Below are positions 37,116 to 45,377 of a DNA stretch of 64,000 bases, in pieces; the first letter of the stretch is position 1, and every line of letters begins with the position of its first letter. The notes below the pieces were generated by a model. That model had not been told where the DNA came from and did not search any database. It was given only the letters and a program-made list of their open reading frames with translations. Made by a program: the position numbers and the translations under genes. The stretch is from Streptomyces sp. CB01373 (lineage in GTDB: Bacteria > Actinomycetota > Actinomycetes > Streptomycetales > Streptomycetaceae), in NCBI RefSeq assembly GCF_002803075.1, contig NZ_NNBK01000001.1, positions 62,001 through 126,000 of the forward strand. The letters are read 5' to 3'.

Positions 37116-38687
37116 ATGACGGCCGACGGAGCCGACAGACCGGACCCCGTGGTCACCACTCCCCACGGGGCGGTGCGAGGCAGGCATGAACACGGCGTGG
37201 CCGTGTTCCGCGGCATCCCGTACGCCGCGCCCCCCTTCGGCCCCCGGCGGTTCCGGCCGCCGGTGCCGCCCGAACCCTGGGACGGCGTGCGCGCCGCCGC
37301 CTCCTTCGGCCCGACCGCGCCGAAGCCCCCGTACTCCGAGGCCTTCGCCCGCTACCTGTCCGACCCGGTCGTCCCCGGCGACGACTGCCTCAACCTCAAC
37401 GTATGGACACCCGACCCGGACCCCGGCGCCCGGCTCCCCGTCATGGTGTGGCTGCACGGCGGCGCGCTGACCCGCGGCTCCTCCGCCGTGCCCGTGTACG
37501 ACGGGCGGGCCTTCGCCCGTGACGGCGTAGTCCTCGTGTCCGTCAACTACCGGCTCGGCGTCGAGGGCTACGGACTCTTCCCGGACGCCCCCGCCAACCC
37601 CGGCCTGCACGACCAGCTCGCCGCCCTGCGCTGGGTCCACGAGTCCATCGGAGCCTTCGGCGGCGACCCGGACCGGATCACCCTGTGCGGCCAGTCGGCC
37701 GGAGCCATCAGCATCGGCGCCCTGATCGCCGCCCCGCAGGCCCAGGGCCTGTTCCGGCGCGCGGTCCTGCAGAGCGGGCCGCCGGAGGCCGCCGACCGCG
37801 GCAGCGTACGGCGGATGGTGCGCCGCATGGCGGCGCGGCTGAAGGTGCCCGCCACCGCGGAGGCGTTCGCCGCCGTCGACCGGAACCTGCTGCTGCGCAC
37901 GCAGGCCGAGGTCGGCCGGCTCAGCAGCCCCGTCCTCGGCGGCCCCGCCTTCGGCATCGTCGTGGACGGCGACCTCGTCCCGCGCGACCCGCTCCAGGCC
38001 CTGGTGGAGGGCGACGCGGCACGCGGAGCGGACCTCCTCATGGGCTGGACCAGCGACGAGTACCGGCTGTGGCTGGTCCCCGGCGGGCTGGTGGAACGCG
38101 TCGACCGGCTCGGCGCGGTCGCGCTGGCCGGCGCGATGGCCCGCTGTCGCTGCGGGCACGAGGTGGTCCGCGGCTACCGTGCGCTGCGCCCCGGCGCCGG
38201 CACCGCCGAGATCGTCGGCCAGATGGTCACCGACCACCTGCTGCGCCGCCCACTGCACCGGCTGGCCGACGCCCGCTCCGGCTCGGCGTACGTGTACGAG
38301 TTCGCCTGGCCCTCGCTGCTGCCCGGCCTCGGCGCCTGCCACGCCCTGGAACTCGGCTTCGTCTTCGACACCGGCGACACCCCGGACTCCCGCAGACTCG
38401 CGGGTGAGGGCGCCCCGCGGGAGCTGGCCGACGCCCTGCACACGGCCTGGGTCCGCTTCGCCGCCGACGGTGACCCCGGCTGGCAGCCCTGGGACGCCAC
38501 CCACCCGGTCCGCGTCTTCGGTGACGGCCCCGCACACACGAGCCACGGCCCACGCGACGCCGAACTCGCCCTGTGGACGGCGCCTCCCGAGCCGCCCCCC
38601 GCTCCCGAGGGCACCCGGCCCCGCGCCGGGGAACTCCGAGCGGTCGTACGCCGCCTGCGCCGCGCGGGGGGTGTGGGCGGGCGCTGA
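37116..38687 (+). CDS. Type-B carboxylesterase
   Basis: A 523-residue alpha/beta-hydrolase of the carboxylesterase/lipase type-B family. It opens with VRGRHEHGVAVFRGIPYAAPP, the oxyanion hole is WLHGGAL, the nucleophile elbow is GQSAGA, the acidic residue lies in TSDEYRLWL and the His in GACHALELGFVFD. No signal peptide, so cytoplasmic. The natural substrate is unknown. Start ATG 37116. Confidence 0.92.
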   Translation: MTADGADRPDPVVTTPHGAVRGRHEHGVAVFRGIPYAAPPFGPRRFRPPVPPEPWDGVRAAASFGPTAPKPPYSEAFARYLSDPVVPGDDCLNLNVWTPDPDPGARLPVMVWLHGGALTRGSSAVPVYDGRAFARDGVVLVSVNYRLGVEGYGLFPDAPANPGLHDQLAALRWVHESIGAFGGDPDRITLCGQSAGAISIGALIAAPQAQGLFRRAVLQSGPPEAADRGSVRRMVRRMAARLKVPATAEAFAAVDRNLLLRTQAEVGRLSSPVLGGPAFGIVVDGDLVPRDPLQALVEGDAARGADLLMGWTSDEYRLWLVPGGLVERVDRLGAVALAGAMARCRCGHEVVRGYRALRPGAGTAEIVGQMVTDHLLRRPLHRLADARSGSAYVYEFAWPSLLPGLGACHALELGFVFDTGDTPDSRRLAGEGAPRELADALHTAWVRFAADGDPGWQPWDATHPVRVFGDGPAHTSHGPRDAELALWTAPPEPPPAPEGTRPRAGELRAVVRRLRRAGGVGGR

Positions 38688-38858
38688 CGCCCTGACGACC
38701 CCGGTCGGGCTGTTACCGGCTCCGGGCGGGACAGCACGCGGGCCACCGCCGTGATCGCCGGATTCCATCCGGTGGGAGTCGCCGACCGGGCGGAGCGGAG
38801 TGTTACGTAGCGCGGCCGACTGGCGGCCCGTCGGCCCCGTAAGGGTGCCGTGGGACCG

Positions 38859-39785
38859 CTACCGGGGCGCCAGCACGCGGGCGATGTCCGCGATCGCGCC
38901 CGGCCCCACCCGGCAGCAGCCGCCGATCAGGCGGGCGCCGGCTGCCCGCCAGCGTTCGACCTGGTCCGGGGTGAAGGTGGAGCGGCCAGCCCAGGTGCGG
39001 GACTCGGCGTCCCAGGACTCACCGCTGTTGGGGTAGACCACGACCGGCTTGCCGGTGACGCGGGCGGCCGTGCGCGCCGCGGCCGCCGCGTCGCCGGGCG
39101 CGCAGCAGTTCACGCCGACCGCGATGACCTCGTCCGCGTCGGCGGCCAGGGCGAACGCCTCCTCCAGCGGCTGCCCGGCGCGCGTACGGTCACCGGCGAC
39201 GGTGTACGAGAGCCAGGCCGGCACCCCGAGCCCGCGCACCGCCCGCAGCAGCGCCCGCGCCTCCTCGGTGTCGGGCACCGTCTCCAGCGCCAGCACGTCG
39301 GGCCCCGCAGAGGCCAGCACTTCCAGGCGGGGCCGGTGGAAGCGCTCCAGCTCGTCGACGGTGAGCCCGTACCGGCCCCGGTACTCGGAGCCGTCGGCGA
39401 GCATCGCCCCGTACGGTCCCGCCGACGCGGCCACCCACAACGGCCGTACCACCCCGAACGCGCGCGCCCGCCGCGCCGCCTCCCGTGCCGACTCCACGCT
39501 CAGCCGCATGAGCGCGGCCGCCCGCTCCCGCCCGATCCCCCGCCTCGCGAACCCCTCGAAGGTGGCCTGGTAGCTCGCGGTGATCGCGACGCTCGCCCCC
39601 GCCTCGAAGTACGCCAGGTGCGCCTGAGTGACCGCCTCCGGCCGCTCGGCCAGCAGCCGCGCCGACCACAGCTCGTCGCTCAGGTCGTACCCGGCCGACT
39701 CCAACTGGTTGGACATCCCGCCGTCCAGCACGACCGCCCCGCCGTCGAGCGCGTCGGCGAGGGCGGGGGAGGTGACACTGTCCAT
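38859..39785 (-). CDS. mmuM: Homocysteine S-methyltransferase
   Basis: A 308-residue zinc enzyme transferring a methyl group from S-methylmethionine (or SAM) to homocysteine to give methionine. Zinc cysteines are in GVNCCAPG and GGCCRVGP; the N-terminal VLDGGMSNQLE and DVLALETVPDTEEA are also typical. It is convergent with the carboxylesterase. No riboswitch is visible in the short upstream region. Confidence 0.92.
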   Translation of the reverse strand: MDSVTSPALADALDGGAVVLDGGMSNQLESAGYDLSDELWSARLLAERPEAVTQAHLAYFEAGASVAITASYQATFEGFARRGIGRERAAALMRLSVESAREAARRARAFGVVRPLWVAASAGPYGAMLADGSEYRGRYGLTVDELERFHRPRLEVLASAGPDVLALETVPDTEEARALLRAVRGLGVPAWLSYTVAGDRTRAGQPLEEAFALAADADEVIAVGVNCCAPGDAAAAARTAARVTGKPVVVYPNSGESWDAESRTWAGRSTFTPDQVERWRAAGARLIGGCCRVGPGAIADIARVLAPR

Positions 39786-39891
39786 GCCACGACGCTAATC
39801 GATGGTCCGGTGTCGCGGGACGGGGGCCGGGGTGGGCTGCCGTGCATCCGTCCCGGCTCTCCAGACACCCGGGACCTGCGTGTGCATGTCT

Positions 39892-39920
39892 TTGCCGAGA
39901 TATGAGGCCTGGGTTATATT
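39892..39920 (+). promoter_or_regulatory. Sigma-70-type promoter of the toxin-antitoxin operon
   Basis: TTGCCG (39892-39897) and TATATT (39915-39920) are separated by exactly 17 bases. The -10 box ends six bases before GTG 39927, so transcription should start at or beside the start codon and the toxin mRNA would be leaderless. The AT-rich -10 is unusual for this genome. Confidence 0.65.
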
Positions 39921-39926
39921 GAGGGG

Positions 39927-40316
39927 GTGGCGTGGGAGATCGTCCTTCTGGAGCCCGTGGAGCAGTGGTTCCTGGGACTGTGCGAGACCGACGCGGCTAC
40001 CGCGCTGCTTGTCGAGCGCGCGTTGGACCGGTTGGCAGAGGTGGGGCCAGCCTTGGGGCGCCCGCTGGTGGATACCCTGACTGGAAGCAGCCTGCCGAAT
40101 CTGAAGGAGCTGCGGCCTGGTTCACGGGGTCGAAGTGAACTGCGTCTGCTGTTCGTCTTCGATCCGGACCGTGAGGCAGTCTTCTTGGTTGCAGGTGACA
40201 AAGCGGGGCGCTGGGCCCGCTGGTACCCGGAGGCGATGGCCGTGGCCGAGCAGCGCTATGCGGAATTCCGCGAGGAGAAGAAGGCTGAGCTGCAAGCGAA
40301 GGAGGAGGGCCCATGA
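39927..40316 (+). CDS. HigB/RelE-type toxin
   Basis: A 129-residue toxin of the RelE/ParE (HigB) superfamily, probably a ribosome-dependent mRNA endonuclease. It opens AWEIVLLEPVEQWF; the core LKELRPGSRGRSELRLLFVFDP carries the Arg-rich catalytic strand, followed by FLVAGDKAGRWARWYPEA. The toxin precedes the antitoxin, the HigBA order. The start is GTG 39927 directly behind the promoter. GC content is lower than in neighbours, marking the edge of an accessory region. Confidence 0.88.
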   Translation: MAWEIVLLEPVEQWFLGLCETDAATALLVERALDRLAEVGPALGRPLVDTLTGSSLPNLKELRPGSRGRSELRLLFVFDPDREAVFLVAGDKAGRWARWYPEAMAVAEQRYAEFREEKKAELQAKEEGP

Positions 40317-40642
40317 GTCCGGCACGTCGTTGGCAGGACGTCAAGGCGGAGGCACATCGGCGTCATCCGGAGCTGACGGATCCGCAGTTGCGAGCGCGGG
40401 CGGATGCTGAGCTGGACGCTCAGATCGCCGGCTACCACTTGGCGGAGCTGCGCAAGCTGGTCGGCAAGACGCAGGCCGAGGTCGCTGCCTTGGTCGGTGT
40501 CTCCCAGTCCCGGATTTCTCAGATCGAGAACGGCAACATCGAGGCCATGGAGCTGGAGACCCTGCGAGCCTATGCGGCAGCGTTGGGCGGACGCGTCGAC
40601 GTGACGGTGAGCATCGGCCCCCACGCGGTCAAGGTCGCCTGA
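40313..40642 (+). CDS. HigA-type antitoxin, XRE-family HTH
   Basis: A 109-residue antitoxin. Its central HTH reads TQAEVAALVGVSQSRISQIENG, preceded by a helical segment HLAELRKLVGK. It overlaps the toxin stop by ATGA, ensuring coupled translation. As in other HigBA systems it probably neutralises the toxin and represses the operon; no clear palindrome is visible at the promoter. Confidence 0.88.
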   Translation: MSPARRWQDVKAEAHRRHPELTDPQLRARADAELDAQIAGYHLAELRKLVGKTQAEVAALVGVSQSRISQIENGNIEAMELETLRAYAAALGGRVDVTVSIGPHAVKVA

Positions 40643-40913
40643 CTGCCTACGACGTCGTGCACGGTTGGCCGTGGCGCGTCGAGGGGTGCGGCGTTGTCGG
40701 TGTTCACGCTCGAAGGTTGCGGCCGAGGGTGGCGGTCTGCTGGCGGGAGAGCAGGCCAGCGATTGCTTGCCCGATGTCGCTCATGTGCTCGCGTCGGTAA
40801 CGGGGCCAGAGCCCGCCAGTTTTCCATCGTCCCTCAAATCGCCCGCAGAGGCGCAAAATCCGGGCCGTGACCGTTGGCCCATGGAACGGAGGGGGGCGTG
40901 GCTGGCCGGGTTC

Positions 40914-41005
40914 GCCGCCTACACCGACGCTACGAGCGTAAGGCCGACCACTTCCTTGCCTTCGCTGGCATCGCCGCCTCCCTGATCTGCTACCGCAGAT
41001 GGCGA
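40914..41005 (+). mobile_element. IS5-family transposase remnant (C-terminus)
   Basis: The translation RRLHRRYERKADHFLAFAGI then AASLICYRR is the C-terminal signature of IS5-family transposases. The piece is about 30 codons long, lacks start, DDE residues and its own stop, and is flanked by non-coding sequence. The surrounding 470 bases (40643-41112) hold no other gene I can support. Confidence 0.65.
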
Positions 41006-41112
41006 TGTGACCAGGGTATGGGCGATCGCGGATACGAAGTGAGGAATGCTGAGCGCGTCCGCCCTCATCACAGGCAGATCCCCTGCCGGAACGGTCCGCA
41101 GCCCGGTGGGCA

Positions 41113-41646
41113 CTACCAGTAGGCTGCCCTGATCACGGATGCGGCGATGTCGGGGACGGAGCCCATGGTGGTATCGATGGCGAAGTCGTCGACTGCGACC
41201 CGGCTGAGGATTCCGTCCAGTTCAGCGGACCGGTCCAGGTGCCATTGCAGCGCTTCGGGCTCGCCGCGATGGCGGTGGATCAGACGCTGGTGGATGACCG
41301 GCAGTTCAGCCCGCAGCCGGCACACCATGAGATCAACGCCCACGGCATCGGCCAGTTGCTTCCGCTCATCCTGTTGCTCGATCACGCCGGCGAGTACGAG
41401 GCGCGCCACCCCTGCATCGAGGTAGTTCTCGGCGATACTCCGCAGGTTCCGCAGAAGCATGTTGAAGTTGAAACGGTCATTGGGCGGAGCGGGCCACGAC
41501 TGCCTCAGCCAGTCAAGGTCGAGCACGGCATGAGGGATTGCGGCTTTGGCGAGAAGGTCGCCCACCGCCTCGGCCACGGTGGTTTTGCCCACACCGACGG
41601 TGCCGTTGATCAGGAGGGCCTGACCCTGCGGGATGTCTGTGTGCAT
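41113..41646 (-). CDS. P-loop nucleoside/nucleotide kinase-like protein
   Basis: A 177-residue AAA/kinase-fold protein: Walker A INGTVGVGKTT at residues 14-24, LDLDWLRQSWP as switch, and LVLAGVIEQQDE as Walker B strand. It resembles small kinases of the APS-kinase/zeta-toxin/chloramphenicol phosphotransferase type; the substrate is unknown. Start ATG 41646. It lies between an IS5 fragment and a decayed IS701 transposase, so it may be mobile cargo. Confidence 0.7.
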   Translation of the reverse strand: MHTDIPQGQALLINGTVGVGKTTVAEAVGDLLAKAAIPHAVLDLDWLRQSWPAPPNDRFNFNMLLRNLRSIAENYLDAGVARLVLAGVIEQQDERKQLADAVGVDLMVCRLRAELPVIHQRLIHRHRGEPEALQWHLDRSAELDGILSRVAVDDFAIDTTMGSVPDIAASVIRAAYW

Positions 41647-41689
41647 CTCGGCATCGTACGTCGAGGCGCGCGGACCTCGGATGTTGTCA

Positions 41690-42442
41690 TCGGGGCTTGC
41701 GTCCGGTCGTGCTCGTCGGCGCGGAGGACGGCGCGGAAGGCGGGGGCGGGCATGGCCAGGGTGACCCAGCGGGACCAGGAGGGGTAGCGGCGGACCTGGT
41801 GCTCGTCGAGTCCGGCCAGCTCCCTTCCGGCCTGGAAGGTCTCCGCGACCCGCCACCTTGATCGGGCGACTCCCACGAGCGTGGACAGGGGCACCGGTCC
41901 GGGCGAGTAGCAGCGGTAGTAGGCGAGTTCGCCGGTGGCGCGGCTGCGGCGGAACAGCAGCTGGCGGCTGCCCGGGGCTGAGCGGGAGAGGTTGACCACG
42001 GCCCAGTCGTACCAGCGCTGTCCCTTGGCTCCGGCGGAGTTCTCGCTCTGCCCGCGGTGCCCGTGTATTGGCGTTGGACTCCGACGGTGCGGGTGCCCCT
42101 CTTCAGGCCGCCGGTCTCGTCGACGACCAGGACAGCCTCGTCGTCGCGGAGGTGCTCGACGACATAGTCGCGGAGGTCATCGCGGACGGCGTCGGCGTCC
42201 TAGGAGGCCCGGCTCAGCAGATGCTGCATGCCGTACGGGGTGGCCCGGCCACTCGACGATCGTCCAGCAGTTCTTGCCGGGAGCCCGGACAGGAGTCCGA
42301 GTGCCAGCCGTGCAACCCGCCGCCGGGGTTCGACCCGCGCGAACCGACCCGCCAGACGCTCCATCAGAGTCTCGAACGCCGCCCGCCATCGGCGGGGATC
42401 TATGCAGTGGCCTGCGGCCAGTGTCTCAGCGTCAGTCCACAC
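41690..42442 (-). pseudogene. IS701-family transposase, decayed
   Basis: Pieces of an IS701 transposase are readable in different frames: RFARVEPRRRVARLALGLLSGL and TPYGMQHLLSRAS (N-terminus), [17 protein letters not shown] then [15 protein letters not shown] (first catalytic region), and [19 protein letters not shown] to [13 protein letters not shown] (C-terminus). A TAG at 42200-42202 replaces the expected Trp codon between SRAS and DADAV. A small frameshift precedes it, and the middle third of the gene, including further catalytic residues, is deleted. The element cannot be active. Confidence 0.8.
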
Positions 42443-42560
42443 ACCTCACGATGATCATTGGTGGCCGCCCCCATCCCGGCACCGGAGCCCAGACCAGCGT
42501 TGTTCCTGGTGGGTGACTGGAGGGATGGACCCGCCAGGTGGCCCGTGCGGGAGGCTGCGG

Positions 42561-43538
42561 TCAGTCGGCGATGCGCAGCAGCAGCTTGCCCATGGACGTG
42601 CGTCCGCCGATGAGCTGGTGTGCGCCGGCCGCGTCCGACAGAGGGAACTCGGCGGTGACGGGAAGGGCGACCGTTCCGTCGCGGACGGTGCGGAGGGCAC
42701 GTTCGGTGAGCGCACGCAGGGCGTCGGGTGCGGACTGGGCGAGGGCCAGCACGGAGAAGCCCCCGACGGAGCGGCCCCGCGCGTACAGCTCGCCCTGCCC
42801 GGCCCGCCAGGGCTCGGCGTCGCCGGCGTTGCCGAAGGACACCAGGCGCCCGAAGACGGCCAGTGCCTCCAGGCCGCGGCGCAGCGTGTCGCCGCCCACC
42901 GGGTCCAGGACCAGGTCGACGCCCCTCCCGCCGGTGGCCCGGCGGACGTCCGTCTCGAAGGTGCCGGGCCGGAACACCTCGTCGTAGCCGTGCTTGAGCG
43001 CGTAGTCGGCCTTGGCGTCGCTGGAAGCCACCCCGTACACCGCGCCGGCGCCCGCCGCCCGGGCCAGTTGCCCGACCGCCGTGCCGATGCCTCCCGCCGC
43101 GCCGTGCACCAGCACGCTTTCCCCGGCCCGCAGCCGCCCCACCTCGTGGACCAGGGCGTGCGCGGTCGGCAGCACGGTCGGCAGCGTGGCCGCGGTCCGC
43201 AGGTCCAGCCCGTCGGGCAACGGGAAGACCCTCGCGGCCTCCGCGAGCACGACCTCGGCGTAGCCGCCGCCGTCGACGAGCGCGGCGACCTCCTGCCCCG
43301 CCCGCACACCCTCGACGCCCTCCCCGACCGCCCGGATGCGCCCGGAGACCTCCAGGCCCGGACGGTAGGGCAGCGACGCCACCCGGTACCCCTCGGCACG
43401 CGCCTTCACGTCCGCGAAGTTCACCCCTGCCCAGACGGCCTCGATGGTCACCTGGCCAGGGCCCGGCTCCGGTGTCGTGGTCTGCACGATCCGCAGCACC
43501 TCGGGACCGCCGTACTCCTGGAACTCGACGGCACGCAT
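42561..43538 (-). CDS. Zinc-independent quinone oxidoreductase / MDR-family dehydrogenase
   Basis: A 325-residue NADPH:quinone oxidoreductase-like enzyme of the medium-chain dehydrogenase superfamily. The N-terminal MRAVEFQEYGGPEVL, the cofactor motif VHGAAGGIGTAVGQLA and LVLDPVGGDTLRRGL are characteristic; the structural zinc cysteines are absent. It is divergent from a small ArsR-type regulator with a palindromic operator between, so it is probably repressed by that regulator and induced by a reactive quinone or similar compound. Start ATG 43538. Confidence 0.88.
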   Translation of the reverse strand: MRAVEFQEYGGPEVLRIVQTTTPEPGPGQVTIEAVWAGVNFADVKARAEGYRVASLPYRPGLEVSGRIRAVGEGVEGVRAGQEVAALVDGGGYAEVVLAEAARVFPLPDGLDLRTAATLPTVLPTAHALVHEVGRLRAGESVLVHGAAGGIGTAVGQLARAAGAGAVYGVASSDAKADYALKHGYDEVFRPGTFETDVRRATGGRGVDLVLDPVGGDTLRRGLEALAVFGRLVSFGNAGDAEPWRAGQGELYARGRSVGGFSVLALAQSAPDALRALTERALRTVRDGTVALPVTAEFPLSDAAGAHQLIGGRTSMGKLLLRIAD

Positions 43539-43559
43539 ACGCAAACCCACCCCTCCGCA

Positions 43560-43610
43560 AGTGTTCGACTGCAAGCGAACACTAGCACTGTACGATGGTC
43601 ATCGAACACT
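43560..43610. promoter_or_regulatory. Operator repeats between quinone oxidoreductase and ArsR-type regulator
   Basis: AGTGTTCG (43560-43567) and CGAACACT (43576-43583) form a perfect 8-8-8 inverted repeat 22 bases before the oxidoreductase ATG. A third half-site CGAACACT recurs at 43603-43610. Their position between divergent genes fits autoregulation plus repression of the oxidoreductase by the neighbouring winged-helix protein. Confidence 0.65.
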
Positions 43611-43630
43611 GGGTGAAGGAGGACATCGGA

Positions 43631-43975
43631 ATGTCGGACCAGGCCGAAGGCGCAAGTCACCGCTCGGCGCCCGTGCACACACACCCCGACGACGTACCGC
43701 TTCTCACCGCCCTGTCCGCGCTCGCGGATCCCGTGCGCATACAGCTGGTCCGCGACCTGGCCGGCCACCCCGACTGGACGCTCAGCTGCAGCAACTTCGA
43801 CGTACCGGTCGGCCGAGCCGCAAAGAGCCACCACTTCTCGGTCCTGCGCGACGCCGGCCTGGTCGAACAGCGCGACCGGGGCGCCAAACGGCTCAACCGG
43901 CTGCGCCGCGAGGAGTTCGACGCCCGCTTCCCCGGCCTCCTCGACCTGGCCCTCCGTGCCGACGGCGCCGAGTGA
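43631..43975 (+). CDS. ArsR-type winged-helix regulator
   Basis: A 114-residue HTH protein: ALSALADPVRIQLVRDLAG opens the ArsR domain and the recognition helix lies in GRAAKSHHFSVLRDAGLVEQ, with the wing at RDRGAKRLNRLRREE. There is a Cys in LSCSNFDVP before the HTH that might sense redox or electrophiles. Start ATG 43631 has GAAGGAGGA upstream; an earlier ATG at 43595 is in frame but lies within the operator region. Confidence 0.85.
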   Translation: MSDQAEGASHRSAPVHTHPDDVPLLTALSALADPVRIQLVRDLAGHPDWTLSCSNFDVPVGRAAKSHHFSVLRDAGLVEQRDRGAKRLNRLRREEFDARFPGLLDLALRADGAE

Positions 43976-44227
43976 CACCGGCCGGCTCCTCCGCGCAGCC
44001 GTCCGTCGCCGGGGCGGGGCTCAGCACCTGCTGCCGCCGGGCGCCGGTAGGCTGGTGACCTCGGCGATCGCCTCGGGGACGGCGACTTGCGCAGACTCTG
44101 GGTGGGTCAGACGGACTCCCACCGACTCCGGCCTTGGGGAAAATATGTAACGCCGTTGGCCCGAGACGTTCGCGGAAGTCGATCTCCTCGGGGGTGAGCG
44201 GGTCCCCGGGCCGACGGATGCGGACGG
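43976..44227. other. Non-coding stretch before a recombinase remnant
   Basis: About 250 bases following the regulator. Open frames on the minus strand are Arg/Pro-rich without domain features. A TATGTAA-containing AT patch near 44140 is unusual locally. I see no gene here. Confidence 0.35.
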
Positions 44228-44404
44228 GTGGATTACGCGAGGTCCAGTACCGCCCAGCAAGAGCTCCAGAGCCGGCTCGGCGCGCTCCAGGAAGCCGGAT
44301 GCGGTCCTGTCTTCTCGGAGAAGATCAGCACCCGGGTCAAGGCGCGGCCGGAGTTCGGCAGGGCGATGGACTTCGCTCGCACTATGAAGAAGGCCCCGCA
44401 CCAG
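44228..44404 (+). mobile_element. Serine recombinase (resolvase) N-terminal remnant
   Basis: The frame from GTG 44228 reads DYARSSTAQQELQSRLGAL, then GPVFSEKISTRVKARPEFG and DFARTMKK. This is the catalytic-domain start of serine recombinases, with the nucleophilic Ser in YARSST and the KxxxRPEF motif. It stops matching after about 59 codons, so the catalytic domain is incomplete and the DNA-binding domain is absent. Confidence 0.65.
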
Positions 44405-44412
44405 CGGGATCA

Positions 44413-44814
44413 GCCGCTCGCGCCCTGTGGTTCTTCTCCGGCGCCGGAATGCTCGCCGCGGATTGGATCGCTGCCCCGCCCGGGTGGCTGCGCTGCCTGG
44501 CCCTGACCTATCCGGTCCTGGCCCCGCTGCCCGGCTGGGGCGCGGTCGCCCCGCGCCTCAGACCGGCCGGCGCGCTCCGGGCCGGCGGAAGGACGCCGCC
44601 GCCCCTCCTGCTCACCCGGGCGGGTCTGGAGACGCCGCACATCGCCGCCACCGTCGAGGAGTTCGTGACCGCGGCAGAGGAGACCAAGATCCCGGTCGAG
44701 ATCATCGACGTCCCGCACGGCGTCCATGGTTTCGAGATCCACAACCCAACGGACGAGTCCCGCAAGGCGGTGACCCGCGCCGTACGCACGGTACTCGCCC
44801 ATCTGGGGCCCTGA
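44413..44814 (+). pseudogene. Alpha/beta hydrolase C-terminal fragment
   Basis: The frame shows ALWFFSGAGMLAADWI, LRCLALTYPVLAPLPGW, and a C-terminal VEIIDVPHGVHGFEIHN with the catalytic His of dienelactone-hydrolase-like proteins. The N-terminal half, including the usual start, is missing and replaced by the resolvase fragment in another frame. I read it as a gene truncated by mobile-element activity. Confidence 0.6.
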
Positions 44815-44823
44815 CGTCCCCTG

Positions 44824-45377
44824 GAAGCCGCCAGACCACGCATTGCCCATCGACCCCAACGGCAAAACCAACCGGGAGTTGCGGACGATCACTGCTCGAC
44901 GGCCCGGCCACATGGTGCACATGGACGTGAAGAAGGCCGGCCGGATCCCCGGCGGTGGTGGCTGGCGTATCAACGGTCGCGGAAGTCGACAGGCAAAGGC
45001 AGTCGAGCGCCTCAAAGGCAAGAGCGAGCGCGGCGGCCATGTGTACCTCCATTCCGCCATCGACGGGTACTCCGGGCTCGCCTGCACGGAAGATCTCCCT
45101 GACGAGAAGGCGGCCACTGCCGTTGCCTTCCTTCACCTGACGCATTCGCTCGGGCCCTGCTCGGGCCACGCCACCAGCGGAACACCCCGTATACGCATGG
45201 ACACACTGGGACGGTGGAGAGGTGCAACCGCATCCGTGCCGAGGAGTTCCTCTACGCCCGCGCCTGGGCATCCGAAGACCAGCGTCGAGAAGCGCTCGCG
45301 ACAGCGCCGCTAATGGAGAACCTCCTGTGTCGCGGCTGCGCCAGGGCGTCAGTAATGTCCTGGCCTCCTACAACTAG
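44824..45377 (+). pseudogene. IS481-family transposase, decayed
   Basis: The frame near 44860 reads RRPGHMVHMDVKKAGRIPGG, GRGSRQAKAVERLK and YLHSAIDGYSGLACTEDLPD, the DDE-domain start of IS481 transposases. The middle part is deleted and shifted. ERCNRIRAEEFLYARAWASE appears in another frame near 45220, and PPVSRLRQGVSNVLASYN in a third at the end. The last codons overlap the stop of the convergent esterase gene. Confidence 0.75.

Noticed and set aside
40665..40985. 106-codon plus-strand frame after the antitoxin
   Set aside because: No ribosome site and no domain; it overlaps the IS5 remnant in another frame and looks like non-coding DNA.
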